The translations under genes and the position numbers were made by a program. Below are positions 1-8,417 of a stretch of DNA of 26,405 nucleotides, in pieces. Source of the stretch: CAYLNH01 sp964384625 (lineage in GTDB: Bacteria; Verrucomicrobiota; Lentisphaeria; JABSQK01); NCBI GenBank assembly GCA_964384625.1, contig CAYLNH010000072.1, positions 1 to 26,405 of the forward strand, read 5' to 3'. The notes below the pieces were generated by a model, which ran no database searches, was not told the DNA's origin, and worked only from the letters and a program-made list of their open reading frames with translations. The first letter of the stretch is position 1. The number at the start of each line of letters is the position of its first letter.

Positions 1-185
1 GCGACTCTTGAAAGTCTCTCAAAATGTGAAGTTATTTCCGCGCGGACCCTAAGTAGCAGAATACGGCTCGGCGGGGTCAGCTGAAACGAACAAAGCCATT
101 GATGACCACCGTTTGGGGCCGGTCATACGCGTGGGCGTGTCGTCTTCGATCCAGACAGGGGAGACGATGCTGCCGCGGGAATCGG

Positions 186-3100
186 CTAGCCGCCGTCGCG
201 AGGGCTTTCGGCCGGGCCCGGACCGCTCGGCGTGTAGGCGCTGTCGGTGGTCAGGAGGAGCTTGTCGATGGCGGTGCCGTCTTCGCGCATCCAGATGTTG
301 AGCGTGTGTGCGCCGGGAGCATCGACCTGGACGGTGACGCGTTGGCCGGCGGCCAGCTGCTCCCAGTGCCACTGCTTGGAACTGTCGGTGATGCCGTACC
401 GGCCGTAGGACGCGGGGACGCCGTCTAGCCCGGCATGGACCGAGTCGTCTTTGTTACTACTGCCCCAGATGCGGACCCAGACGTAGTAGACGCCGGCGCT
501 CTTGAACGTCACCTTGTAGTCGAGCCGGGGGCCCTTGATCGAGTCCTGCATGTTGTCGCCGTCGTTGGGTCCGGCGAGGAGGGCCTCACCGCCGCTGCTG
601 TCGGCCAGCGTTGTAATCGACTCCCAGCTGTCGCCGGTACTGCCCGCGCCGGCGGCGTGGGCGTGTTCGGCTTCGATGACGACTTGTCCGTTGGTTTCGA
701 GGAAGGCGCCGTCATCGCTTCCGCCAATGGCAACCGCCGACTGGAAGACCAGGAAACCAACCTGTTCCTCGACGTGAACACGCTCGGAATCGCCGATCTG
801 ATCCTCGTCCACCGCCAGGCCGATTGCCGAAGCGATCAACGGACTGCTGCCGTAGAGCACGGACCAGCCGCCGTTGCTGCCGTTCATTGTCGCCTGTGCG
901 ATGATGCCGACCGTCGGTGTCGCGGAGAATCCACTCAGCGTGTAGGTATAGGCCGGAGAGTCATCGATGCCTCTGATGCTGTTGCCACCAAGCGCCGCCT
1001 GATATGGCACACCGTCAATGGTACCGCTGCCGGATTCGATGACGATGATGCCGAGGGTCTCGTTGGCACGCGTGACATCGGCGTCTTCAGCCACCTGTTT
1101 GCCGACGTAGCAGGCGTTGGCTGTGGGCGGGGTGTTCTGGTTGCCGTTGGAGCACCAGAAGGTGGACCAGTCGGCGTCGTTGGCGGTCATGACCTGACCG
1201 AGCACGACCGGGCTGCTGTAGCTGTGCCGGTAGCTGTAGGCTTCCATCCGGTCCTTGGACCAGTTTTTGTTCTCGCTGGTGCCGTCACTGAGCACGCGGG
1301 CGGCTTCGATCTTGCGGCCGTCAGGCAGGGCGCCGACGCCTTCGTCCATGACCACGTAGTATACGGTCTCGGCGTTGACCGCGGCGCCGGAGGGATTCTG
1401 GAGTCTGGCTTCGAAGGAGCCGGCGCCGGCGTTGCGGACGCGGACGCAGACCGGCACGCTGTTGTTGCGGTAGTTCACCGCACAGACGACCACCGGCGAG
1501 CTGTAGCTGTTCTGCAGCGTGACGGTGCTCCAGGAGCCGCCGATGCTCGCGCTGCCGGCTTCGAGCTTGAGGGTCGAGGCCTGGTTGACGGCGACGGTCA
1601 CCGTATCGACGGCGCTGGCGCCGTCGTCGTCGGTGACCGTCAGGGTGATGCTGTGCGTGCCGGTACTCAGGTTCACCGCCGGGTTTTGGCCGGTGGCGAT
1701 CTGCGTCGCACCCTGGGTCCAGACGTAGGAGACGATGTTGCCGTCGGCATCGCTCGAACCGCTTCCGTCGAGGGTGACCGATTCGACGCCGTCGCCGTCG
1801 CTGTCGGCGACGGTCTGGTCGGCGCCGGCGTCGGCCACCGGCGGCTGGTTGACCTGGCCGTCATCCCAGGCGAAGGCCGTCTGGAAGACGAGGACGCCGA
1901 CTTGCTCGGTGGTGTGGTTGCGCTCGGAGTCGCCGATCTGGTCTTCGTCGATGGCCAGGCCGATGGAACCGGCCTGCAAGGGGGCGGCGCCGTGGAGCAC
2001 GGCCCAGCCGCCGTTGCCGCCGTCCATGGCCGCCTGGGTGGCGATGCCCACCGCGGGCGCGGCGGAGAAACCGCTCAACGCATAGGTATATGCCGGGCTG
2101 TCGCCGGCGCCCTGGATGCTGTCGCCGCCGAGTGCGGCCCGGTAGGCGAGGCCGGCAATCGTGCCGGAACCGGCTTCGACAACGATGACGCCAAGCGTTT
2201 CGTCCGCACGCATGGCGTCGGTATCCTCGGCCACTTGCTTGCCGAGGTAGCAGGCGCTGGCTGTGGGCGGGGTGTTCTGGTTGCCGTTGGAGCACCAGAA
2301 GGTGGACCAGTCGGCGTCGTTGGCGGTCATGACCTGACCGAGCACGACCGGGCTGCTGTAGCTGTGCCGGTAGCTGTAGGCTTCCATCCGGTCCTTGGAC
2401 CAGTTTTTGTTCTCGCTGGTGCCGTCACTGAGCACGCGGGCGGCTTCGATCTTGCGGCCGTCAGGCAGGGCGCCGACGCCTTCGTCCATGACCACGTAGT
2501 ATACGGTCTCGGCGTTGACCGCGGCGCCGGAGGGATTCTGGAGTCTGGCTTCGAAGGAGCCGGCGCCGGCGTTGCGGACGCGGACGCAGACCGGCACGCT
2601 GTTGTTGCGGTAGTTCACCGCACAGACGACCACCGGCGAGCTGTAGCTGTTCTGCAGCGTGACGGTGCTCCAGGAGCCGCCGATGCTCGCGCTGCCGGCT
2701 TCGAGCTTGAGGGTCGAGGCCTGGTTGACGGCGACGGTCACCGTATCGACGGCGCTGGCGCCGTCGTCGTCGGTGACCGTCAGGGTGATGCTGTGCGTGC
2801 CGGTACTCAGGTTCACCGCCGGGTTTTGGCCGGTGGCGATCTGCGTCGCACCCTGGGTCCAGACGTAGGAGACGATGTTGCCGTCGGCATCGCTCGAACC
2901 GCTTCCGTCGAGGGTGACCGATTCGACGCCGTCGCCGTCGCTGTCGGCGACGGTCTGGTCGGCGCCGGCGTCGGCATTGGGTGCGTCGTTGGCGTCGGCC
3001 ACGGCGATACTCACCGTGGCGGTTGCACTGCCGCCGTTGCCGTCGCTGACAACGTAGCTGAAGCTGTCCGCGCCGTGGTAATCCGGCGCGGGCAGGTATT

Positions 3101-6100
3101 CGAAGGAGCCGTCGCTGTTGAGCTGAACATCGCCGTGAGCCGGCGGACTTGAGACGCCGGGGGTCAGCGTGTCGCCGTCGATGTCGCTGTCGTTGCCGAG
3201 CACGCCGGGGGCGTTGACGGTGATGCCGGTGTCCTCGTCGGTGCTGTAGCTGTCGGCGTTAGCGACCGGCGCGTCGTTGCGCGAGATCACCGTGATGGTC
3301 ACCGTGGCGGTGTGCGAGTCGGCTTCGCCGTCGTTGGCGGTGAAGCTGAAGCTGTCGGTTCCGTGCCAGTTCGCGTCGGGCGTGTAGCGAACGAAGGCGC
3401 CGTCGGTAACAATGGCGCCGTGGTCCGGCAAGCCGACGACGGCATAGGTCAGGCTGTCGCCGTCGGCGTCGGTGGCGCTGAGGCTCGTCTCGACGGGAGT
3501 GTCTTCGTCGGTTTGCAGGGCTTGAGCGGCGGCCACCGGTGGTGTATTCGGCGCCGGGTGAACGAGAACTTGGACCGTTGCCGTGTCGGTCAGCGTTTCA
3601 TCGGAAACGGTGACCTTGAGGACGTAGACGCCGGCGGTGTCGAAGCTGACCTGGCTGCTGTCGGCGTTCGGGGTGGCGAAGCTGACGGCGGCGGGGCCGG
3701 AGTCCTTGCTCCAGCTGTAGCTCAGGGCATCGCCGTCCGGGTCGGAGGCGACGCAGGAGACGGTCACGGTATTGTCGGGCAGGGTGATCTCTTCCGGATC
3801 GGCCCAGATCGACCCGACATAGGGCGGGTCGTTGCTGGTCTCGCTGACGGTGAGGATGAAGCTGTCCTGCGCGCTCAGTTCGCCGTCGGAGACAATGATC
3901 GTAAGCGTTGCCGTTCCGGTCTGTCCGGCGGCGGGTGTCACGGTCACGCTTCGCTCGGCGCCGCTGCCGCCGAGGACGATGTTGGCTTGGGGAACAAGCG
4001 TGGTGTTGCTTGAAGCCGTTGAGAGGATCAGATCGGGGGCGGCGGTCTCGACGTCGCCGACGGTGAAGGCGATCGGACCGGTGGAGCTGTCGCGGTCGAT
4101 GTTGCAGTCGGCGATGTCGGAAATCGCCGGCACGTCGTTCACCGGGTTGACAGTAATCGTGACCGTGGCCAAGCGACTATCGCTGACTCCGTCATTGACC
4201 TTGAAGTCGAAGGTGTCGGTGCCGTGCCAGTCGGGATCGGGCGTGTAGGTGCAGGGTAACGACTGCCTTCCGCCGGGGCCGGAGCCGTCACCTCCGGAGC
4301 CGCCGGCGCCGGCGCCAAGGTTCAGGGCGCCGTGGCTGGGGCCGCTGACGACGATGAAGCTCAGCGTGTCCGGGTCCGACTCATAGGCTTCCAGCAGGAA
4401 CTCAAGGGTCTGGTCTTCATCGACGGTCTGCTTGCTGCCGTAGGCCCAGGGAACGTTGTTGCCCACCGTCAGTTCGATGGTGGAGATGTTGCTGTCTTCG
4501 AGGCCGTCGCTGACTTTGAAACTGAAGCTGTCGGGGCCGCGATAGCCGTCGACGGGGTCGTAGAGAAAGACGCCGGCTTCGATGGTCGGGGTAAGCGTGC
4601 CGTTGCTGGGCGGCGTGACAATGGTCCAGGTCAGCGGATCGTTGTCCTCATCGCCGGCATACCAAGTCAGCTCGAGCTGCGTGGCCGCCGTGGACTGGAC
4701 CCAAATCGGTCCTTCCGTGCCGAAGGTAAAGGGGGCGTGGTTCGCCGTCACGGTGATGCCGACGGTTGCCGGGTTGCTGTCGTCGCTGCCGTCGTTGGCA
4801 ACGAAGCTGAAGCTGTCGTTGCCGACATAGCCGGGTTCGGGCTGGTAGGTGGCGGTTGTGCCGCTGAGCGACACGCTGCCGTGGGTCGGTTGCGACTGGA
4901 TGTGGTAGGTGAGCGGATCGCCGTCGAAGTCCACGGCGCTGAGTGCGATGTCCCGGGGCCGGTGATTGGCCATGGTCAACGACTGGCCATGGGCGATGGG
5001 CGGGTTGTTGGCGCCGTCGCTGATGATCATCTCGAGCGCGGGATCCCCCTGGAGGTTGAGGCCGAACTGGTCCCAACGCTTCGAGTTGTTGTAGCCTGAG
5101 GAGGAGGCGAAGGCGGCCTTGTGGTCGAAGAAGGCCTGACCGACGTTGGTGATCTTGTCCTCGAAAACGAGGCGGAGGAACTCGTGCATGTAGTCCGCGC
5201 CGGTGCCGCCGTCGCTGTAGTTGGAGGCGGGCGGTGAGTCGGGCGAGCCCCAGTTGTAGCGGCTGCAGCCGACGTAGAGCAGCGCGCCGCCGTCGGCGCT
5301 GCGAATCATGGCCTCGCTCAGCGAGGGCTCGGCCTTGTCGAACTTGCCGCTGAGGCAGGCGCCGGTGTAGAAGACCGCGGTCAGCCCGGTGAGCGCGTCG
5401 GCCTTGGCGGTGTCGAACCAGTCGCCGTCGGCGGCCAGTACGCTGTCGCCGCCGTGGGTGTCGTTGATAACAAAGTTCCATCCCTGGTTGAACTTGTTGC
5501 GCATGTGCGAGCCGCTGGCGGCGTAATCGCCGGCGCTCGAGCTGTCCCACGAGGTCACGGTGTCGAAGAGTAGCGCGGTGGTCGCGGTTTGCCAGCCGTG
5601 GGCCTGGACGTAGTCGCGGTAGGTCCGGCGCATCCACATCTCGGCGTCGGAGACCGGGCTGTGCTGGCGGAACTGCGAGTGCCCATCCGGGACCTGGTCG
5701 GTGGGGCGGTCGTCGCCGGAGTAGCGGTCCCAGAGCTTGTGCCCGGTCATCATGAACTTCTTGGCAATCTCCAGCGGGGGGTTGGTTTCGTACTCGACGA
5801 CCTTGTTGATATAGTTGGTCGCCTGCGTGGCGGTGCGTACGGGGATGCGGCCGACGTAGACATCGGCATCCAGGTCGCCTTCGTCGCCGGCGCTGGTGTC
5901 GGCTTCGCCGTAGATGCCGTCGCCGTCCTCGTCCCAGTTGCCGTCGAGCCCGGCGTAGTAGAGATCGGTGGGCATCTGGTTCTCGGTGTAGCTGCCGCAG
6001 CTAACGTAGCAGTTGCGGTCCGGAACGATGGCGTTGTCGCCGCCAAGGACAACGTACAGGGTGTTCTTGTTGTTGACGTAGTCGATGATGCAGTTACGGA

Positions 6101-7298
6101 TCTTCTCCTGCGTATCGCTGCCGGCGTAGGCGCCGGCAATATCGGTTACGGTCTTGATCTCGGTGCTGTAGCCATTGTAAACGCCGCGATGGTCGGCGAG
6201 CGCCTGGAATGCCGTGCTCAGGGTTTCGTCGGTGACGATCAGATACCGGCAATCGGCCGTGGGCGAAGCGGTGGTGGTCTCGGTGTTGCCCGCGGGTTCA
6301 CGATATGCTGCAGTCTCCAAAGCCTCCGGATTGACGACCAGGCGGCGTACCAGGCGTTTGAAGGACTCCGGCGCGGCGGCCGGCGGAAGCGTCAGCGAAG
6401 AACTCGGCGTTGTTTCCGGGCACGTCGCTACGCGTACGTCAAAAGCTTCCGCGAGATAGAGTTCGCCGGTCGCGGGAACCAGCCGGACCGGATTCAGCCG
6501 CAACGACACGTAGCGCATGCCGCGCACGCGGTGCACGGCGCCGGTTTCGACCAGTGGCGTTTTGCTCGTGGCGGCATAGGCCGCCGGCTTCGGCTCAACG
6601 AAGGCTTCGGGCTCGCGGCAAGTGGGCGTCGGCGGTTGTGCAGGGTAGACCTCGAGACCGCGGGCTGCCGGCGACTCACGCCGCAAGGTGGCGTCCACCC
6701 GCAGGAGCCGGTGGCCGGGGGGGATCAGGACGTTGACGTAAAGGGCCGGCAGCCAGGGCGTGCCCGGCTCGTCCTCCGGCAATTCCGCACCCTCAAGGCT
6801 CACGGCGTCATAGCCGCGGCAGCGCCGGATCGAGAGCTTGCCCCGATCGAAGGAGAAGCCGGCGGCGGTCATCTCCAACTGCTGCAAGGCCGCATCGCCG
6901 TCAAGGAGATCCTGGACCGCGGCGGGGAGACTCCGGCGGAGTTCAACCGGCAGCGTCAATTGCCGCGCCCGTTCCGGATCGCTCGCCGCCAGATCCTCCA
7001 GGGCCGTCTGCCGGCGCCGTGCAAGTTCGACGCCGCGATCCGGCGCCGTCGCGGCCGCTCGTGTCCGGTAGTCCTGCACCCAGGCGTCAAAACGGCGAAA
7101 AACCTCCTCGCCATCGCGGTAGCTCCGGTCACGCGATGCGGCGGCCACTTCGGGGTCCGGCACTGCCGCCGGAGCCGGCGAGCGCCTTGAGACCAGATGC
7201 CCCAACCACAGGCCCCCGCAGAGCGCCAAGACCAGAATGACGGCGAGCGCCCGGTGAAAGCCCCGGGCACGGGAGGACGGTTTGAACGACTGCTTCAC
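186..7298 (-). CDS. Giant secreted gingipain-like (family C25) cysteine protease with Ig/PKD, lectin-like and carbohydrate-binding modules
   Basis: Predicted extracytoplasmic cysteine endopeptidase of 2370 residues. I chose the GTG at 7298 because AAAGGAGAG lies four bases upstream; the frame is open further up but has no such site. An N-terminal hydrophobic segment (about residues 16-36) is a signal peptide or anchor. A propeptide-like region precedes the C25 domain (about 350-755). His615 in NDTHGGDS and Cys648 in YTGACLSGKF are 33 residues apart, the same spacing as the catalytic His211/Cys244 pair of gingipain R. Then come cadherin/Ig-like repeats with DxDGDxL and DSFSF motifs (about 760-1435), two PKD plus H-type-lectin-like units (about 1440-2190) and a CBM6/35-like jelly roll (about 2203-2370). 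I see no type IX sorting domain, PEP-CTERM or LPXTG. It lies downstream of a sigma/FecR pair across a repeat-filled gap. The protease call is strong; the accessory domain names are less certain. Confidence 0.9.
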   Translation of the reverse strand: MKQSFKPSSRARGFHRALAVILVLALCGGLWLGHLVSRRSPAPAAVPDPEVAAASRDRSYRDGEEVFRRFDAWVQDYRTRAAATAPDRGVELARRRQTALEDLAASDPERARQLTLPVELRRSLPAAVQDLLDGDAALQQLEMTAAGFSFDRGKLSIRRCRGYDAVSLEGAELPEDEPGTPWLPALYVNVLIPPGHRLLRVDATLRRESPAARGLEVYPAQPPTPTCREPEAFVEPKPAAYAATSKTPLVETGAVHRVRGMRYVSLRLNPVRLVPATGELYLAEAFDVRVATCPETTPSSSLTLPPAAAPESFKRLVRRLVVNPEALETAAYREPAGNTETTTASPTADCRYLIVTDETLSTAFQALADHRGVYNGYSTEIKTVTDIAGAYAGSDTQEKIRNCIIDYVNNKNTLYVVLGGDNAIVPDRNCYVSCGSYTENQMPTDLYYAGLDGNWDEDGDGIYGEADTSAGDEGDLDADVYVGRIPVRTATQATNYINKVVEYETNPPLEIAKKFMMTGHKLWDRYSGDDRPTDQVPDGHSQFRQHSPVSDAEMWMRRTYRDYVQAHGWQTATTALLFDTVTSWDSSSAGDYAASGSHMRNKFNQGWNFVINDTHGGDSVLAADGDWFDTAKADALTGLTAVFYTGACLSGKFDKAEPSLSEAMIRSADGGALLYVGCSRYNWGSPDSPPASNYSDGGTGADYMHEFLRLVFEDKITNVGQAFFDHKAAFASSSGYNNSKRWDQFGLNLQGDPALEMIISDGANNPPIAHGQSLTMANHRPRDIALSAVDFDGDPLTYHIQSQPTHGSVSLSGTTATYQPEPGYVGNDSFSFVANDGSDDSNPATVGITVTANHAPFTFGTEGPIWVQSTAATQLELTWYAGDEDNDPLTWTIVTPPSNGTLTPTIEAGVFLYDPVDGYRGPDSFSFKVSDGLEDSNISTIELTVGNNVPWAYGSKQTVDEDQTLEFLLEAYESDPDTLSFIVVSGPSHGALNLGAGAGGSGGDGSGPGGRQSLPCTYTPDPDWHGTDTFDFKVNDGVSDSRLATVTITVNPVNDVPAISDIADCNIDRDSSTGPIAFTVGDVETAAPDLILSTASSNTTLVPQANIVLGGSGAERSVTVTPAAGQTGTATLTIIVSDGELSAQDSFILTVSETSNDPPYVGSIWADPEEITLPDNTVTVSCVASDPDGDALSYSWSKDSGPAAVSFATPNADSSQVSFDTAGVYVLKVTVSDETLTDTATVQVLVHPAPNTPPVAAAQALQTDEDTPVETSLSATDADGDSLTYAVVGLPDHGAIVTDGAFVRYTPDANWHGTDSFSFTANDGEADSHTATVTITVISRNDAPVANADSYSTDEDTGITVNAPGVLGNDSDIDGDTLTPGVSSPPAHGDVQLNSDGSFEYLPAPDYHGADSFSYVVSDGNGGSATATVSIAVADANDAPNADAGADQTVADSDGDGVESVTLDGSGSSDADGNIVSYVWTQGATQIATGQNPAVNLSTGTHSITLTVTDDDGASAVDTVTVAVNQASTLKLEAGSASIGGSWSTVTLQNSYSSPVVVCAVNYRNNSVPVCVRVRNAGAGSFEARLQNPSGAAVNAETVYYVVMDEGVGALPDGRKIEAARVLSDGTSENKNWSKDRMEAYSYRHSYSSPVVLGQVMTANDADWSTFWCSNGNQNTPPTASACYLGKQVAEDTDAMRADETLGVIVVEAGSGTIAGLAYRAALGGDSIQGAGDSPAYTYALSGFSAAPAVGIATQAAMDGGNGGWAVLHGAAPLQAGSIGLAIDEDQIGDSERNHTTEQVGVLVFQTAFAWDDGQVNQPPVADAGADQTVADSDGDGVESVTLDGSGSSDADGNIVSYVWTQGATQIATGQNPAVNLSTGTHSITLTVTDDDGASAVDTVTVAVNQASTLKLEAGSASIGGSWSTVTLQNSYSSPVVVCAVNYRNNSVPVCVRVRNAGAGSFEARLQNPSGAAVNAETVYYVVMDEGVGALPDGRKIEAARVLSDGTSENKNWSKDRMEAYSYRHSYSSPVVLGQVMTANDADWSTFWCSNGNQNTPPTANACYVGKQVAEDADVTRANETLGIIVIESGSGTIDGVPYQAALGGNSIRGIDDSPAYTYTLSGFSATPTVGIIAQATMNGSNGGWSVLYGSSPLIASAIGLAVDEDQIGDSERVHVEEQVGFLVFQSAVAIGGSDDGAFLETNGQVVIEAEHAHAAGAGSTGDSWESITTLADSSGGEALLAGPNDGDNMQDSIKGPRLDYKVTFKSAGVYYVWVRIWGSSNKDDSVHAGLDGVPASYGRYGITDSSKQWHWEQLAAGQRVTVQVDAPGAHTLNIWMREDGTAIDKLLLTTDSAYTPSGPGPAESPRDGG
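1118..1835 (-). repeat. 718-bp perfect direct repeat, copy 2 (C-terminal copy) inside the C25 protease gene
   Basis: This stretch is identical base for base to 2258-2975, at an offset of 1140 bp (380 codons). It encodes a PKD-like module plus the first part of a lectin-like module with two NSYSSPVVV-type motifs (about residues 1822-2061). Below 1118 the two units continue to align but diverge clearly, including at synonymous sites. The identical part is therefore younger than the rest of the unit. Confidence 0.97.
2258..2975 (-). repeat. 718-bp perfect direct repeat, copy 1 (N-terminal copy) inside the C25 protease gene
   Basis: Partner of 1118-1835. It encodes residues about 1442-1681 of the protease. 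Identity stops abruptly at 2975, where the upstream codons switch to a different Ig-like module, and at 2258, where the lectin-like module continues with diverged sequence. The full repeat unit is 1140 bp and stays in frame. Confidence 0.97.
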
Positions 7299-7302
7299 GA
7301 TT

Positions 7303-7311
7303 CTCTCCTTT
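7303..7311 (-). promoter_or_regulatory. Ribosome binding site that fixes the GTG start of the C25 protease
   Basis: On the minus strand AAAGGAGAG is followed by AATC and then GTG at 7298. It is one of the best Shine-Dalgarno matches in the window and decides the start over the in-frame upstream candidate at 7340. Confidence 0.75.
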
Positions 7312-7662
7312 GGCGGACGGTTGCGACCCGGTCCGCACAAGGACGGAACCAGGATTGGATGTCGTTTACGGTACCCCTGTCGGACGCCGCCACTCCAAGC
7401 CGGCGTCGCGATGTGACTCTCTCAGAACCCACGTAGCGGCGGGCGCGTATTCAGCTCGTGGTCCGGCACCCAAGGCCGGGATGCTTCTGGCAATAAAGGC
7501 CGTGACATGGCGTATTCTTACAGGCATTCTCGAAAAAACCGAAGGCACGCAGTCGGCCTGCGTCACGCACCTTGTCAGTCGGGCGATGGCGAAGCATTGC
7601 GGCAGCCAGGCCGTCCGAGGCGGCGCCACGGCGAAGTACCCCGGCACCCTGCCAGATGAGCC

Positions 7663-7699
7663 TTCAAGGCCGACCCGCACCGCGCGGGTCGGCCTTGAA
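7663..7699. repeat. Long perfect hairpin inside intergenic repeat copy A
   Basis: The arms are TTCAAGGCCGACCCGC and its exact reverse complement, 16 bp each, around the loop ACCGC. The same hairpin occurs in copy B at 8235-8271. No T-run follows on either strand, so a classic terminator is not certain. It could serve as a transcription or mRNA-stability barrier between the FecR gene and the protease gene. Confidence 0.8.
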
Positions 7700-7740
7700 C
7701 GGGCCGCTTCGACAAGGGCGGCCGCAGCCGGCCTCAGCTC

Positions 7741-7830
7741 CTCCGGGAACACCGCCAGGCCTTGCGCGCTCTGCGGGAACACCGCCAGGCCTTGCGCGCT
7801 CTCCGGGAACACCGCCAGGCCTTGCGCGCT
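7741..7830. repeat. 30-bp tandem repeat, three units
   Basis: Three adjacent 30-bp units at 7741-7770, 7771-7800 and 7801-7830. They begin CTCCGGGAAC, CTGCGGGAAC and CTCCGGGAAC and are otherwise identical. Copy B of the surrounding repeat has only one unit (8312-8341). There are no unique spacers, so this is a minisatellite-type expansion, not CRISPR. Confidence 0.93.
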
Positions 7831-7855
7831 TCGTGCGCGCCGACATCGAGGTCGA

Positions 7856-7955
7856 NNNNNNNNNNNNNNNNNNNNNNNNNNNNNNNNNNNNNNNNNNNNN
7901 NNNNNNNNNNNNNNNNNNNNNNNNNNNNNNNNNNNNNNNNNNNNNNNNNNNNNNN
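7856..7955. other. Assembly gap (100 N)
   Basis: A run of exactly 100 N, the conventional placeholder for a gap of unknown length. Both flanks are repeats: copy A on the left, and on the right a fragment of the FecR-like gene followed by copy B. Reading frames that cross it are meaningless. Confidence 0.98.
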
Positions 7956-8007
7956 GTTCCCTGTACCTTGACCTCACCGAGTTCGGTGAGGACGCAAAAG
8001 CCGCCGT
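7956..8007 (-). pseudogene. Fragment of a duplicated FecR-like gene
   Basis: About 50 bp identical to 9001-9052, inside the FecR domain of the intact regulator gene (codons for GGFCVLTELGEVKVQGT). After GCCGTGGC the match breaks off and intergenic repeat copy B begins. Its other side is lost in the N gap. With copies A and B, it shows that a segment of about 1045 bp was duplicated in tandem. Not functional as seen. Confidence 0.8.
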
Positions 8008-8366
8008 GGCGGGCGCGCATTTCAGCTCGTGGTCCGGCGCCCAAGGCCGGGGTGCTTTCGGCAATAAAGGCCGTGACATGGCGTATTCTTACAGGCATTC
8101 TCGAAAAAGGCCGAAGGCACGCAGTCGGCCTGCGTCACGCACCTTGTCAGCCGGGCGATGGCGAAGCATTGCGGCAGCCAGGCCGTCCGAGGCGGCGCCG
8201 CGGCGAAGTACCCCGGCGCCCTGCAAGATGAGCCTTCAAGGCCGACCCGCACCGCGCGGGTCGGCCTTGAACGGGCCGCTTCGACAAGGGCGGCCGCAGC
8301 CGGCCTCAGCTCCTCCGGGAACACCGCCAGGCCTTGCGCGCTTCGTGCGCGCCGACATCGAGGTCG
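8008..8366. repeat. Intergenic repeat, copy B
   Basis: About 360 bp matching 7438-7855. It carries the 16-bp-arm hairpin (8235-8271) and one 30-bp unit (8312-8341). At its right end GTCGA leads into the region just downstream of the FecR gene stop. The minus-strand open frame at 8022-8324 is not preserved in copy A because of an indel, so I do not annotate a gene. The remaining bases up to 8393 show nothing more. Confidence 0.85.
8235..8271. repeat. Long perfect hairpin inside intergenic repeat copy B
   Basis: The same 16-bp arms and ACCGC loop as at 7663-7699. The hairpin is conserved although the surrounding repeat has diverged, which suggests the structure is maintained or that the duplication is recent. 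Confidence 0.8.
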
Positions 8367-8393
8367 ACCACCCAGCGGCCTTGTGCGGCGCTG

Positions 8394-8415
8394 CCGCCGG
8401 ACCTGCGTCCGGCGG
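8394..8415 (-). terminator. Hairpin directly after the FecR gene stop, possible terminator
   Basis: The arms CCGCCGGAC and GTCCGGCGG (9 bp, exact) enclose a 4-base loop and begin two bases after the TGA at 8418-8420. No U-tract follows, so rho-independent termination is plausible but unproven. Confidence 0.5.
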
Positions 8416-8417
8416 AA

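Larger units (their letters stand above)
7438..7855. repeat. Intergenic repeat, copy A (interrupted by the assembly gap)
   Basis: About 418 bp that match 8008-8366 closely, apart from scattered substitutions, small indels and two extra 30-bp units. A one-base difference in an A-run shifts the reading frame between the copies, which argues against coding. It contains a strong inverted repeat at 7663-7699 and ends directly at the run of N, at the same GTCGA where copy B continues into the end of the FecR gene. No gene is supported here. The stretch from 7312 to 7437 shows nothing I recognise. Confidence 0.85.

Noticed and set aside
49..185. Protein-like minus-strand frame just after the protease stop (IEDDTPTRMTGPKRW)
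   Set aside because: It is in another frame from the protease and has no start or ribosome site in the non-overlapping part. I know of no matching family, and one strand of 137 bp is too little.
435..3152. Plus-strand open frame of 905 codons opposite the protease gene
   Set aside because: Its protein is a low-complexity Val/Gly/Asp/Ala mirror of the minus-strand codons, with the repeat reflected in it. No domain is visible, and the minus strand encodes clear domains.
7741..7830. Possible CRISPR array
   Set aside because: The three 30-bp units are directly adjacent with no spacers, and no cas genes are present.
7366..8079. Minus-strand frame through the run of N
   Set aside because: It is open only because the unknown bases contain no stop. 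Copies A and B differ by an indel that breaks this frame.
8022..8324. 100-codon minus-strand frame in repeat copy B
   Set aside because: The frame is not conserved in copy A, there is no Shine-Dalgarno and no domain. I treat it as non-coding repeat.
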